Source: Paenibacillus silagei | Lineage (GTDB): Bacteria > Bacillota > Bacilli > Paenibacillales > Paenibacillaceae | Direction of reading: 5' to 3' | Assembly: GCF_017874735.1 (NCBI RefSeq) | Contig: NZ_JAGGLV010000001.1 | Location: 372,001 to 436,000 of the forward strand | DNA length: 64,000 nucleotides | Shown here: positions 33,319 through 42,292 of the stretch, one piece after another | Layout: every line of letters starts with the position of its first letter | How positions within the stretch are numbered: the stretch's first letter is position 1 | Position numbers and translations under genes: made by a program | Notes under the pieces: generated by a model | Databases searched by the model: none | What the model saw: only the letters and a program-made list of their open reading frames with translations | Told to the model about the DNA's origin: nothing

Positions 33319-35077
33319 AGGTATCTCCTCCATTGCTTGGAATCTCAAACCTTATTACGGTCCCTTCAGACCGCCGGCTCTCTACGATCAGCCCCTCCGT
33401 CTTCATGCCCGCTTCCGCATAGTACAGCTTCAGCCGCCGCTGCACATTCACCAGCCCGACTCCGCTGCCCTTGGCAGAGACCGGGGGCCCGCCATCCAGC
33501 GCATCACGCAGCGCCAGCAGCGTGGCCTCATCCATACCCGGCCCGTTGTCCGACACCTCCACTGAGGTCCAACCCTTGCGGGAGGAGGGGGTGATGATTA
33601 CTTCAATCACGCCCTTGCCGACGCGGCTCTCCACTCCATGCAGAATTGCGTTCTCGACAATCGGCTGAATCAGCAGCTTAGGTACCGGCACAGCAGCCTC
33701 ATGCGGGTCAAGCCTGATGTCCCAGGACAGCCGCTCTCCCATCCGCATCTCCATAATCCGCAGATACCGCCTGATCTGCTCCACCTCTTCACTCAGCGTG
33801 ACCCATTCATCCTTGTTGTGCGGGCTGCCCATAATGTAGCGGAATAGCCTGGACATCATGACCACTAATCCGGCCAGCTCCTCCTCTCCCTTCTCCTCCA
33901 GTGACCAGTTGAAGGCCTCCAGCGTATTGAACAGGAAATGGGGATTGATCTGCGCCTGCAAGGCTTTAAGCTCGGTCCGGCTCTGCAGGACCTCCTTCTC
34001 ATAGACCACCCTGATCAAATCATTAATATTAGCCACCATACCGTTGTAGGTATTATTCAGCTCCCGGAGCTCCATGGTCGATACCTTCTGCGAATTGGGG
34101 GTCAGCACCCCCATACGGGATTTGCGCATCGCCCGGATCAGGTGAATAATCGGCCGGGTAATCATTGTCGACAACAGAAAGGATATAATCAGGAACAGCA
34201 GGGTTCCGATTCCGCCTGACACCAGCAGCACCGTCCGCAGCACGGACAGTCCCTTGGTGACATAGCTGACAGGTGTCAGCACCAGCAGCGTCCAGGAGGT
34301 CTTGTCCGAGCGCAGCTTGACCTGCACATACTCCTTGCCCCGGAAGCTCACCGTCTGATCCCCGCTCTCCAGCAGCGGCAGCAGATCCTCCTGCGGCGTT
34401 CCGCTGCTCCCGAGGAGCTGTCCTTCATCATTCACAAGCAGCACAGACTCCCCGCTGTCACTGCCGGAGAACGGATCGTCGAGCTGGAAGTAGCTGCGCT
34501 GGATGCGGGCCATCAGGTAGCCGCCCCGCGAGAACCAGCGGTCCATCAGGCTGACCTGGCGGATCGCCAGCAGGCTCTGATCATCATGCGGATCAACGCC
34601 GATCCAGACCAGCCGCCCCTTTTGGGCATTAGCCTCACTGATATGCTGCTCGTTAATCCTGCTCTCCAGGCTGCCTTCCTTAATCGGGAACAGCAGCCTG
34701 TAATCAGCGGTATATAGCTCCAGCGAGCCTACACTCGGCATGTACGCCTGATAGCTGGAGACAATTTGCAGCAGCGACTGGCGCTGATTGAAGGACACCT
34801 CATTGCCGTCCAGCTCCTCCAGCAGCAGCTGTTGAACGGTAGGATGATTGGCCACCTGCTCCATCAGACCGTCAATCTGGCCGGTCAGCGCGTCCAGCCT
34901 TCCGTTGGCCTGAACCGCCGTCTGCTGGATATGCCGCTCGGCATTATTTTTGAGCAGAATCGAGACACGGTCATACACAAATGCCCCGGACACCAGAATA
35001 ATAATGAGCATCACCAGCAAAAAACCGATGAATATCTGATTGCGCAGTGTGTTGAGCTCTCTGAACCTCTGAAGCAT
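33281..35077 (-). CDS. YesM-type sensor histidine kinase
   Basis: A 598-residue membrane kinase. It has two membrane helices (about 17-40 and 285-310) bracketing an extracellular sensor, a HAMP-like linker (STMITRPIIHLIRAMRK), the His_kinase domain with intact phospho-acceptor (QINPHFLFNTLEAF, about 380) and an ATPase domain (IQPIVENAILHG, DNGPGMDE, GSGVGLVNVQRRL). ATG 35077 follows AAAGAGGG. It is paired with the overlapping YesN-type regulator; such pairs in this lineage sense oligosaccharides. Confidence 0.92.
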   Translation of the reverse strand: MLQRFRELNTLRNQIFIGFLLVMLIIILVSGAFVYDRVSILLKNNAERHIQQTAVQANGRLDALTGQIDGLMEQVANHPTVQQLLLEELDGNEVSFNQRQSLLQIVSSYQAYMPSVGSLELYTADYRLLFPIKEGSLESRINEQHISEANAQKGRLVWIGVDPHDDQSLLAIRQVSLMDRWFSRGGYLMARIQRSYFQLDDPFSGSDSGESVLLVNDEGQLLGSSGTPQEDLLPLLESGDQTVSFRGKEYVQVKLRSDKTSWTLLVLTPVSYVTKGLSVLRTVLLVSGGIGTLLFLIISFLLSTMITRPIIHLIRAMRKSRMGVLTPNSQKVSTMELRELNNTYNGMVANINDLIRVVYEKEVLQSRTELKALQAQINPHFLFNTLEAFNWSLEEKGEEELAGLVVMMSRLFRYIMGSPHNKDEWVTLSEEVEQIRRYLRIMEMRMGERLSWDIRLDPHEAAVPVPKLLIQPIVENAILHGVESRVGKGVIEVIITPSSRKGWTSVEVSDNGPGMDEATLLALRDALDGGPPVSAKGSGVGLVNVQRRLKLYYAEAGMKTEGLIVESRRSEGTVIRFEIPSNGGDTYESGQQDDSNRR

Positions 35078-35205
35078 CAGAATTCCCTCTTTCGTTGGCA
35101 GCGTTTCCAACTCTATTCTCCAAACCCCGGGAGTTTTGTCAAGATAAATCATTGCCCGCAGTGGAGAGACGGCTGCGAAGTCCCCAAGGATACCAGCAAC
35201 AAAAA

Positions 35206-35248
35206 ACCCTTAGCACAGTTCTCCCGGTTCGAGGAGCTGCCCTAAGGG
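35206..35248 (-). terminator. Intrinsic terminator of the small membrane-protein gene
   Basis: On the minus strand an imperfect stem, GCCCTTAGGGCAGCTCCTC pairing back to GAGAACTGTGCTAAGGG, is followed by TTTTTTG. It lies just past the stop of the 35266-35508 gene. Confidence 0.75.
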
Positions 35249-35265
35249 CTTACACAGAAGACTAC

Positions 35266-35508
35266 TTAGATGAACATTAACGGAGTGATCCATTCGAAAT
35301 GCAGGGCCGCCCACAGCAGAGCCAGCAATACCGCGCCGATGCAGTAGCTTATCACCTTGCGGCGGGTTGGCTCCAGATAAATATCCAGCGGAATCAAGAT
35401 CAGAATCAGACCAATCGCGATAATGTTAAGCATAGGCTTATGATAAAAAATCCCCGCTGCATTCAAGGCAACCGCAAGTAACGTCAGGAGCAGAAAATAT
35501 TTTCTCAT
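35266..35508 (-). CDS. Small three-helix membrane protein of unknown function
   Basis: An 80-residue hydrophobic protein with three predicted membrane segments (about residues 4-22, 27-46 and 54-72) and a conserved-looking LEPTRRK loop. No family recognised. The start ATG follows GATGGAG. Its own terminator downstream supports it being a real gene. Confidence 0.6.
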   Translation of the reverse strand: MRKYFLLLTLLAVALNAAGIFYHKPMLNIIAIGLILILIPLDIYLEPTRRKVISYCIGAVLLALLWAALHFEWITPLMFI

Positions 35509-35657
35509 AGCTCCATCATCCCTGTATTATCCATTATTGTCAACCCGCTGATTCGCCGGCGTTTAAGAATGGCTTTACCGTCTTTTTCATGGATAGTACC
35601 GTTTTATAAAAGAGGTACTAAAGAAATTAACGAAAAGCAAAAAGAAACGGAGGGGAA

Positions 35658-35764
35658 ATTTGGAACTGTAGGAGCGATAGCGTCCGCCTTTGTCACCGGA
35701 TTTCCACCGCGATTAGCGGTTAAAATCAAGAAATCTGGTGACAACAGCGGCCGGAAGTCCAAAT
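35658..35764. repeat. Structured 107-bp intergenic hairpin element
   Basis: The outer arms ATTTGGAACT (35658-35667) and AGTCCAAAT (35756-35764) pair with one bulge. TTGTCACCGGATTTC (35690-35704) pairs with GAAATCTGGTGACAA (35730-35744) with one mismatch. The tip is ACCGC-GATTA-GCGGT (35706-35720). Intervening GC-rich segments pair partly. The nested dyad covers most of the 35509-35925 gene-free region. The open frame 35569-35778 only reads through it. It may be a mobile or miniature repeat, or a non-coding RNA. Confidence 0.65.
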
Positions 35765-35925
35765 GTTCACCGCAGTGACGACCAAGCTTCGAGTTCAAAC
35801 TTTAAATGCCTTTTATATATAGAGGTAAAAATCCAAAAAAAATAGCCCATTGCGGGCAAGAAACGGACAGCGGTATAGGGTTACTCTCCTCTAATTTCGT
35901 ATAAACCGGTCAAAGAGCGACAGCC

Positions 35926-36156
35926 TTAGTGGATAGTCACACTCTTCTTAATAGCCTTCGCGTCCAAATTCTTATTAACGAGCGTAGGCAGCATCTTCAT
36001 GCTCCGGGTCATGGGCGAATTACATTGCCAGCAGGTAGGCACATGTTGAAAGGCAAAGTTGTCGCGTATCCATCCGGTGCATTCTTCCTTGGTGCAGGAC
36101 CAGATAGCCGTCTCTTCCTGCGGAAGATCTACCATTGCTTTTTTACGAAAATACAT
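35926..36156 (-). CDS. ydjO: Cold-inducible protein, YdjO family
   Basis: A 76-residue protein with two CxnC pairs, SCTKEECTGW and PTCWQCNSPM, forming a likely zinc knuckle, as in the cold-inducible YdjO family. ATG 36156 follows AGGAGGGG. It lies downstream of a cold-shock protein gene on the same strand, consistent with cold induction. Molecular function is unknown. Confidence 0.88.
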   Translation of the reverse strand: MYFRKKAMVDLPQEETAIWSCTKEECTGWIRDNFAFQHVPTCWQCNSPMTRSMKMLPTLVNKNLDAKAIKKSVTIH

Positions 36157-36239
36157 AAGTACCCCTCCTAATAGCTTGGTTAGTGCGTCCAACGGACTGT
36201 TATGGCAGAACGGAAGCTTGTTCTCTACTACATGGTCAT

Positions 36240-36273
36240 AAAAAAAACTACCCTCAACTGGTGTTAAGGGCAG
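36240..36273 (-). terminator. Intrinsic terminator of the cold-shock gene
   Basis: On the minus strand CTGCCCTTAAC pairs imperfectly with GTTGAGGGTAG and is followed by an 8-base T-run. It separates the csp transcript from ydjO. Confidence 0.85.
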
Positions 36274-36286
36274 CTTATTTGTGGAA

Positions 36287-36487
36287 TTACAGTTTTACAA
36301 CGTTCTCAGCCTGTGGTCCACGAGCGCCTTGAGTTACGTTGAACTCAACGCGTTGGCCTTCGTCCAAAGACTTGAAGCCTTCGCCAGTGATTGCGGAGAA
36401 GTGTACGAATACGTCGCTTCCGCCTTCAACCTCGATAAAACCGAAACCTTTGTCTGCGTTGAACCATTTTACTGTACCTGTTTGCAT
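36287..36487 (-). CDS. CspA-family cold-shock protein
   Basis: A 66-residue single cold-shock domain. The RNA-binding motifs [11 protein letters not shown] (RNP1) and DVFVHFSAI (RNP2) are intact. Such proteins are RNA chaperones that melt structure in mRNAs during cold. The start follows TTTGGAGG. It is preceded by a 150-nt structured leader typical of cold-shock genes. Confidence 0.96.
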   Translation of the reverse strand: MQTGTVKWFNADKGFGFIEVEGGSDVFVHFSAITGEGFKSLDEGQRVEFNVTQGARGPQAENVVKL

Positions 36488-36557
36488 GATATTACCTCCA
36501 AAGTTTATTTAACACATGTCCTTTTATTCCTACGTATTGTACGAACAAATAAAAATT

Positions 36558-36666
36558 CACACATTGGAAAAGGCTTCATACACAAATGCTAACCTTTTAC
36601 AATATGTGAATTAAGGGTTAAATTTATGATTAACTTCATTGTAGCACACTATTTTCCCAAATGCAA
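36558..36666 (-). promoter_or_regulatory. Promoter and structured 5' leader of the cold-shock gene
   Basis: TTGCAT (36666-36661), a 17-bp spacer and TACAAT (36643-36638) on the minus strand form a good promoter about 150 nt ahead of the start codon. In the leader CACATATTGTAAAAGG (36608-36593) pairs with CCTTTTCCAATGTGTG (36573-36558) to make a long hairpin. Cold-shock mRNAs in other bacteria use such leaders as temperature-dependent switches. Confidence 0.6.
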
Positions 36667-36765
36667 AGGGTTACTGCCAATAACACAAAATAAATTTTAA
36701 ATTTTAGAGAACCTTTGCCAGGGGCACGGCTTTGGGGGATCAGCCGCGCACCACCGGCTAAGGCT

Positions 36766-37044
36766 TCAGTCGATATATCCGGCCAATCCCTTGTCCATCA
36801 GGTAATCCATTTCCGCATCCAGAATGGTCTCCACCGTCAGCTCGTCCAGCTTCACATCGCGCTGCGCAGTCACATAGTCAACCAGATCATCATTATCGAT
36901 ATCAACCTCGCCTTTGGCATTGGCCTTGGCCTTATTAATGAACGTCTGCTCATGCTTCAGCACCAGCCGGATAACGGCCGGGTCCACCTTCGTCTGTGCA
37001 GACAATACCTCCACCAGTTCCTGCTCGTTCACTTCATTGCTCAT
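36766..37044 (-). CDS. Small acidic helical protein of unknown function
   Basis: A 92-residue, mostly helical, acidic cytosolic protein (VNEQELVEVLSAQTKVDPAVI, DAEMDYLMDKGLAGYID). No family recognised and no membrane segment. The ATG at 37044 has GGAG 13-14 bp upstream, which is loose. The length, acidic composition and absence of an alternative frame support a real gene. Confidence 0.6.
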   Translation of the reverse strand: MSNEVNEQELVEVLSAQTKVDPAVIRLVLKHEQTFINKAKANAKGEVDIDNDDLVDYVTAQRDVKLDELTVETILDAEMDYLMDKGLAGYID

Positions 37045-37113
37045 CTTCGTTCGTCAGCTCCTTGGTATATATGAACCCTGATTGTACCACAAGTCCCCTT
37101 CAGGCGGGCAGCC

Positions 37114-38220
37114 TCATCTCCACCAGGGAAGAACCGGATATCCTGCGGCCCCCGCGGTTACAGTCTCCCCGATTCTCGGCGTGGCCAGCCGTACCCCTCT
37201 TAACGCCGCAGCAGCCGAGATCCGTTCTGCCGGATCAGTCCAGTCATGCATCGACAGGGTGAATGCGCCCCAATGGATGGGAATCAGCAGACCCCCCTGC
37301 ACATCGATGTGCGCCTCGACAGTCTGTTCCGGCAGCATATGGATATCCGCCCAGCGCGGATCATATTGGCCGCATTCCATCAGCGTAAGATCGAAGGGTC
37401 CATGGGTACGTCCGATCTCGGCAAAATGCGGACCATACCCGCTGTCTCCGCTGAAGAAGACCTTGGTCTTCTCCCCTTGAATAATCCAGGAGCACCACAG
37501 CGTGGTGTTGCGGTCCAGCAGACTCCGCCCCGAGAAATGCCGCGCCGGAGCGCAGGTGAAGGTTATCCCCTCATAGGTAAGCGTATCTCCCCAGTCCTGC
37601 TCGCGGATCTTATCTGCGGCCACCCCCCAGCGGCGCAGATGAGCGCCGACACCCAGCGGTACAATGAACAGTCCTACCTTATCCTTCAGCTGGCGGATGG
37701 TTCCATAGTCCAGATGATCATAATGATCATGAGAGAGCAGAACCGCATCCAGCTGCGGCAGGAGGGCAGCCTCCAGCGGAAGCTGCTTGCTGTAGCGGCG
37801 GCCGCCGATGAACGGAAACGGGGACGGGGCACGGCCCAGCATAGGGTCGAGGAACAGGGTCAAGCCGTCCATCTCCAGCAGCACCGCTGAATGCCCGAAC
37901 CAGGTAACCCGGGTGTCGCGGCCTGCTCCTATAGAGGACGGCAACAGCGGCTGCGGCTGAAGAGGCTCGGCAGGTCTGGAGTGGGGGTTACCCTTAATAA
38001 AGTCCTTCAGAATGGAGAGTCCGCTGCTTCCAGCCTTGTCACCGCTCAGTTCCGCAGTCTGGGGATAAGCAAATTTGCCCTTGCTGTAATGGGCGGAGCC
38101 GAGGTTACGGGCCCTCTCCTGCTCCCCGGCCCTGCGCCCGAACGCCGGATAGACAGTCATGATAAGATACGCAGCAGCAATAAGCAGGAGCAGTATAACG
38201 CAAATGGTAATCAGGGTCAT
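37114..38220 (-). CDS. Membrane-anchored metallo-beta-lactamase-fold hydrolase, NAPE-PLD/UlaG-like
   Basis: A 368-residue protein with one N-terminal membrane helix (residues 3-24), then a metallo-beta-lactamase fold. The zinc motif is LLSHDHYDHLDY (HxHxDH); further ligands are in PARHFSGR, FFSGDSGYGPHF and IPIHWGAFTLS. The arrangement resembles N-acyl-phosphatidylethanolamine phospholipase D-like enzymes. The substrate is unknown; a lipid is plausible from the anchor. Confidence 0.88.
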   Translation of the reverse strand: MTLITICVILLLLIAAAYLIMTVYPAFGRRAGEQERARNLGSAHYSKGKFAYPQTAELSGDKAGSSGLSILKDFIKGNPHSRPAEPLQPQPLLPSSIGAGRDTRVTWFGHSAVLLEMDGLTLFLDPMLGRAPSPFPFIGGRRYSKQLPLEAALLPQLDAVLLSHDHYDHLDYGTIRQLKDKVGLFIVPLGVGAHLRRWGVAADKIREQDWGDTLTYEGITFTCAPARHFSGRSLLDRNTTLWCSWIIQGEKTKVFFSGDSGYGPHFAEIGRTHGPFDLTLMECGQYDPRWADIHMLPEQTVEAHIDVQGGLLIPIHWGAFTLSMHDWTDPAERISAAAALRGVRLATPRIGETVTAGAAGYPVLPWWR

Positions 38221-38258
38221 GCAGTAATCCTTCTTTCTGCGGACTTATGCCGCATCTC

Positions 38259-39572
38259 CTATTTCGCCTGGCCCAGCTTGCGGGCTACGATAAGAATAAG
38301 CAATAGCGAGACCGCAATAATAATGGCATTGAAGCCCCAGCGGCCCTGAAGCCACCAGCTTGTGCCGGGCGGCTCTGCTGCCGTTACCGGTACCCGGGTC
38401 TCTGCGCCAAGCGCAGCCTGCACAAGCTTCTCCCCGCTGATCCGGTCTTTGAAATTAATAATATCATACTGCGGAGCGGTTGCCAGCGTGTTGCCATAGC
38501 GCAAGGAATACGGCGTCTTCTCCCCTCCCGCAAATACAAGCCGGTCTACCAGATATTCGATCTTAAGGTCCGTGATGGAGATGGGGGCATCGTCCAGATT
38601 GTAGATAACCACCCGCAGGGAATCAGAAGAGGCTGGCGTAACCGGCTGAATCTCCGTCCTGGAGATCCGGGTATCCTTGAAATCCAGCCGGTACAGCTCC
38701 CCGCTTCCGGTGACCGGGAGCTTGCTCCCGGCGCTATCATACAACTCATAGCGCCGCAGGAAATTCCCGGTGCTGCCGAGCATCACCTTCCCAATCTTCA
38801 GCCGGTCCGTGTTGCTTATTATGATCTCGGTACGGTTCTCCACCTGCGTAATCTCCGTCTGCGGTGTCTTCTGCCGCATGAATGCAGCCGTGCTCCACTC
38901 CCGGCTGCTGTCCACCAGCGTCAGGCCGGGGAACTCCAGCCCCTCCGGGTTGTTCTTCACTACAAGCCGGTAATAGCCGAACTTGTAGCTGCGCTCCAGC
39001 GTAATGCTATCCGCACTTAACCCGTTCGTGGCATACAGATCCCCTGTACCAAGCTGCTCCCAGGCCTGCCCGTCATAGCCGCCCCACACCTCCACATGCT
39101 TCAGGAAGGATTCTGCGGGCAATTCGAACACCAGTCGGTTCCCCTGAATATCGACATGCTCGGCAAGCGGCTTAATCTGATAATCCAACAGAGTATCCGT
39201 CCCTTTCACTGCCTTGTGGATCAGAGCTGAGGAGTAGACCGCACTATGCTCCTCCACCTTCTCTGCTCCGCTCTCCATATAATAGGGAACCGGAGCGCCG
39301 GTGCTGTCCTGTATACGCAGATCGCGCAAGTCCTCTGCCGCCGAGCGGTACACCGCTTCATCCAGATACAATTCATAGTACGGAACCGCCTCCGGGACGG
39401 AGATTTCACGTGAGAACTTCCATTGCCCGCCGCCCGTCTTCTCCGCTTCGCCGGATGCCGCTGCTGCACTGTGCGCCGGGAAAGCGGCGGGACCCAGCAC
39501 AAGTCCGCCCAATACAGCGAGCAGCACAGCCGCCACTCTAGCTCTCTGTCCTGTCTTTCTCTTCGAGTGCAT
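38259..39572 (-). CDS. DUF3999-family membrane protein
   Basis: A 437-residue exported protein with a signal peptide (VAAVLLAVLGGLVLGPAAFPAHSAAA), a long beta-rich extracellular region and one C-terminal helix (WGFNAIIIAVSLLLILIVARKLG). It matches the DUF3999 pattern. Its start overlaps the end of the DUF2339 gene by 35 bp, the usual pairing of these families. Function unknown. Confidence 0.75.
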   Translation of the reverse strand: MHSKRKTGQRARVAAVLLAVLGGLVLGPAAFPAHSAAAASGEAEKTGGGQWKFSREISVPEAVPYYELYLDEAVYRSAAEDLRDLRIQDSTGAPVPYYMESGAEKVEEHSAVYSSALIHKAVKGTDTLLDYQIKPLAEHVDIQGNRLVFELPAESFLKHVEVWGGYDGQAWEQLGTGDLYATNGLSADSITLERSYKFGYYRLVVKNNPEGLEFPGLTLVDSSREWSTAAFMRQKTPQTEITQVENRTEIIISNTDRLKIGKVMLGSTGNFLRRYELYDSAGSKLPVTGSGELYRLDFKDTRISRTEIQPVTPASSDSLRVVIYNLDDAPISITDLKIEYLVDRLVFAGGEKTPYSLRYGNTLATAPQYDIINFKDRISGEKLVQAALGAETRVPVTAAEPPGTSWWLQGRWGFNAIIIAVSLLLILIVARKLGQAK

Positions 39573-42108
39573 AAGCTTCCTCCATTCTGACCGATATCCG
39601 CTGGTAGAGGTAGGATATTCCCAGCAGGCAGAGTCCGAAGCTGAAATACGCGATGATCTTGCTGCCGGTGTTCAGCAGGGTCAAATCATAGAGCAGCAGC
39701 TTGCCGGTTGCCAGCAGGGATAGCGCCAGTCCGAAGCGGCGGATATAGAGGTATCTTTTCCAGAAGCCATACATAATGAACATCACGGCCAGCAGCAGAT
39801 AGAGCAGACTAAAGGCCAGCCCGCCGTCACGCACCTGCATCTGCACCCCCAGGAACGCCGTAACCATCACCAGAAGATAGATGCCCATAGCTACCGGGTA
39901 CAGCTCTATATTCTTGTAATCACGCAGCAGCGTTGTCCGCAACAGCCTTGCACTGCTGAACCATACGAACACATTGAACAGAACAAGCAGACCCAGCGCC
40001 ACAACATCTGCGGCAGTGCTGCCGGACCATCCTTCCGGAAGACTGGGCAGACCGAACGTGATGCCGATACAGACCGCATAGGCGATCCCGTGCAGCACCA
40101 GTATCATGATGCCGACCACCTTGTCATACAGAACGTTCACCTTCGGCAGCGCATAAGCGAGTCCAGAGGTAAGCAGACCTGCCAGCAGCAGCTTGTAAAA
40201 GGCATTGTGCGCCATATCCCCCGGCACCATCCAGTCATACAGGCGCAAGGCTTCATACACCACATACCCGTAGAAATTGACGATAGCCGCATATTTGAAC
40301 CAGACGGTAGCCTGCACCTCCGCAGGTGTGCTGCGGAGCAGCGTCTCCTGATTCGAATAACGGATGGCATACAATAAGGCTACAATCACCATACCCGCGG
40401 TAATAAATGTATACTTCAGATCGAAATAGGAGTTCGTGTAGTAGATTACCGCATTATAATCCGAGAGCTGCAGCAGAACGTCGAATCCGAAGAAGGTTAG
40501 CAGACAGAGGGAAAGGATGCCCCAGCCTGCACGTTCTACCATTTTGAAGCGGTACAAATGTCCGTAGACCGTAAGCGCCACGCCTTCCACCAGCCAGCCG
40601 ATGGACCACCAGGCCGCTCCCAGCTGGAACGGAATCATCAGAATGGCGAAGGTCAGTGAGGTGACATAGAACAGCAGACGGCTCTCGCGTTCCTGCGGCA
40701 TCTGTTTCTCCAGAAGGACACCAAGCCCCAGATACATGAGGCAGAAGGCCAGCGCCAGCGCGCCTGTGAAATCATCCAGCCCGGCATTCAGGAACAGAAG
40801 ATACAGTGTCATGCAGCTAACGAGCGTGTTACAGCCCAGCAGGCCGAAGTCCAGCCAGTTAAGCTTCGTCTTGAACTTGAACGGATACCAGAGTGTAATC
40901 CCCAGATACATGGCGAAGGTCAGCACAGTGCAGAGAATGCCCGCAGCGTAGCTGTCTGCCAGATAAATCAGCACCAGGATAGACGGCGTGTTGAACAGGA
41001 AGCTGATGTAATTGACAACCACCCAGCGCTTGCGCAGAGAGATCAGCAGAATCAGCAGGTTCAGCACAAACAGATACCCCATCGCCGCATACACTGCACT
41101 GCCCTCCAGCCCGAAGGCTCCCATATAAGAGAAGAGCGGCAGATAACCCCCTACAAGCCCCATAGAACAGATCGTCCTTGACTCATAGCGCAGCGACAGC
41201 AGCACAGCGGACAGCGTGACCAGCACCGACAGGCCGATCCCGGCCCATAACCCGATAATCTCCAGCAGAAAATAACTGTAAAATATCGAGCCGTACAGCA
41301 CCGACACCCCGCCGCCAATCAGACCCAGTGCGAAGGCTCCCCGCCCCTTGCGGAACAGCCACTCCCCGCCCGCCAGCATGACTGCCCCCAGCAGGAAGAA
41401 GGCACTGCCCTTCATATAATCATTGAACCAGGTGGAGTAGGTGTATCTGAACCCGGCGCCCACTGCCAGGATCAGCAGCAGAATCCCCAGGCGGTTGATC
41501 CAATTCAGACCGATCTTCATTTCGATCCGGTTCTGCTTGCGGCGGCGCAGCAGGGTCTCCTCATCAACCCCTTCAGCAGCCAAATCATCCAGCCCGCTGT
41601 CCATCGTCCCCCTGAGCGAACGCTCTGCTTCCCGCTGCCATTGCCTGCGCAGCAGGATACTCTCATTCAGCTTCGCCTGCACCTCATCCAATATATAAGT
41701 GATCTGGGTCTTCTCCTGGCCCAGCTCGCGGGCCCCGATATTGTACATCTCCTCTATCCGCCGCTTGGCGTCCTGCTCGAAGGACGTCAACCGGTCGAGG
41801 TACGCATGATCCCGTGAGGCAAAATAAGTCTGCAGCTTCTGCCGCGATACCCGCAGAATACCCAGCTTCTCATCCAGAATCTGCTCCGCCAGCGCAGTCC
41901 GCAGCTCCGAGTTGTCGCGCTCAAGCCTCGCGGCCTGCGCCTTCAGCTCCGCCAGGCTCTGCCTGTTTGCCCCATTTTCCCGTCTTAACACTTCGTTCTC
42001 GCGGACGAGATCACTGCTCTCGTATTCTTCAATTAAAGACTGATATGCCTTCAAAAGCCCGTCCTGCTGCTGCTGCACAGCCCTCATCCGATCTCTGAAA
42101 TCCTCCAT
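39538..42108 (-). CDS. DUF2339-family polytopic membrane protein
   Basis: An 856-residue protein: an N-terminal coiled coil of about 200 residues (MEDFRDRMRAVQQQQDGLLK, VRENEVLRRENGANRQSL), then more than twenty membrane helices starting near GLNWINRLGILLLILAVG. This is the DUF2339 layout. ATG 42108 follows a GGGGGG-containing site and is preferred over the ATG at 42138. Coupled with the DUF3999 gene. A transport or envelope role has been guessed for the pair but not shown. Confidence 0.8.
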   Translation of the reverse strand: MEDFRDRMRAVQQQQDGLLKAYQSLIEEYESSDLVRENEVLRRENGANRQSLAELKAQAARLERDNSELRTALAEQILDEKLGILRVSRQKLQTYFASRDHAYLDRLTSFEQDAKRRIEEMYNIGARELGQEKTQITYILDEVQAKLNESILLRRQWQREAERSLRGTMDSGLDDLAAEGVDEETLLRRRKQNRIEMKIGLNWINRLGILLLILAVGAGFRYTYSTWFNDYMKGSAFFLLGAVMLAGGEWLFRKGRGAFALGLIGGGVSVLYGSIFYSYFLLEIIGLWAGIGLSVLVTLSAVLLSLRYESRTICSMGLVGGYLPLFSYMGAFGLEGSAVYAAMGYLFVLNLLILLISLRKRWVVVNYISFLFNTPSILVLIYLADSYAAGILCTVLTFAMYLGITLWYPFKFKTKLNWLDFGLLGCNTLVSCMTLYLLFLNAGLDDFTGALALAFCLMYLGLGVLLEKQMPQERESRLLFYVTSLTFAILMIPFQLGAAWWSIGWLVEGVALTVYGHLYRFKMVERAGWGILSLCLLTFFGFDVLLQLSDYNAVIYYTNSYFDLKYTFITAGMVIVALLYAIRYSNQETLLRSTPAEVQATVWFKYAAIVNFYGYVVYEALRLYDWMVPGDMAHNAFYKLLLAGLLTSGLAYALPKVNVLYDKVVGIMILVLHGIAYAVCIGITFGLPSLPEGWSGSTAADVVALGLLVLFNVFVWFSSARLLRTTLLRDYKNIELYPVAMGIYLLVMVTAFLGVQMQVRDGGLAFSLLYLLLAVMFIMYGFWKRYLYIRRFGLALSLLATGKLLLYDLTLLNTGSKIIAYFSFGLCLLGISYLYQRISVRMEEAYALEEKDRTES

Positions 42109-42292
42109 AGCCGCCCCCCAGTATCTGCTAATCGGCAAATTGTTAATATATTGATATTACTATATTTCTAATTACCACCACAGACCTTACAAAAACCACA
42201 CCGCTTAGTTAAGATCCTGTCACATTTTTGTCTTGGCAGACGTTATAGGTTTATTATTATCTTAATATTCGAGAGATGGGGAGAATCGGACA

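Noticed and set aside
35569..35778. 69-codon frame across the structured hairpin element
   Set aside because: It is covered by nested inverted repeats and has no ribosome binding site or protein similarity.
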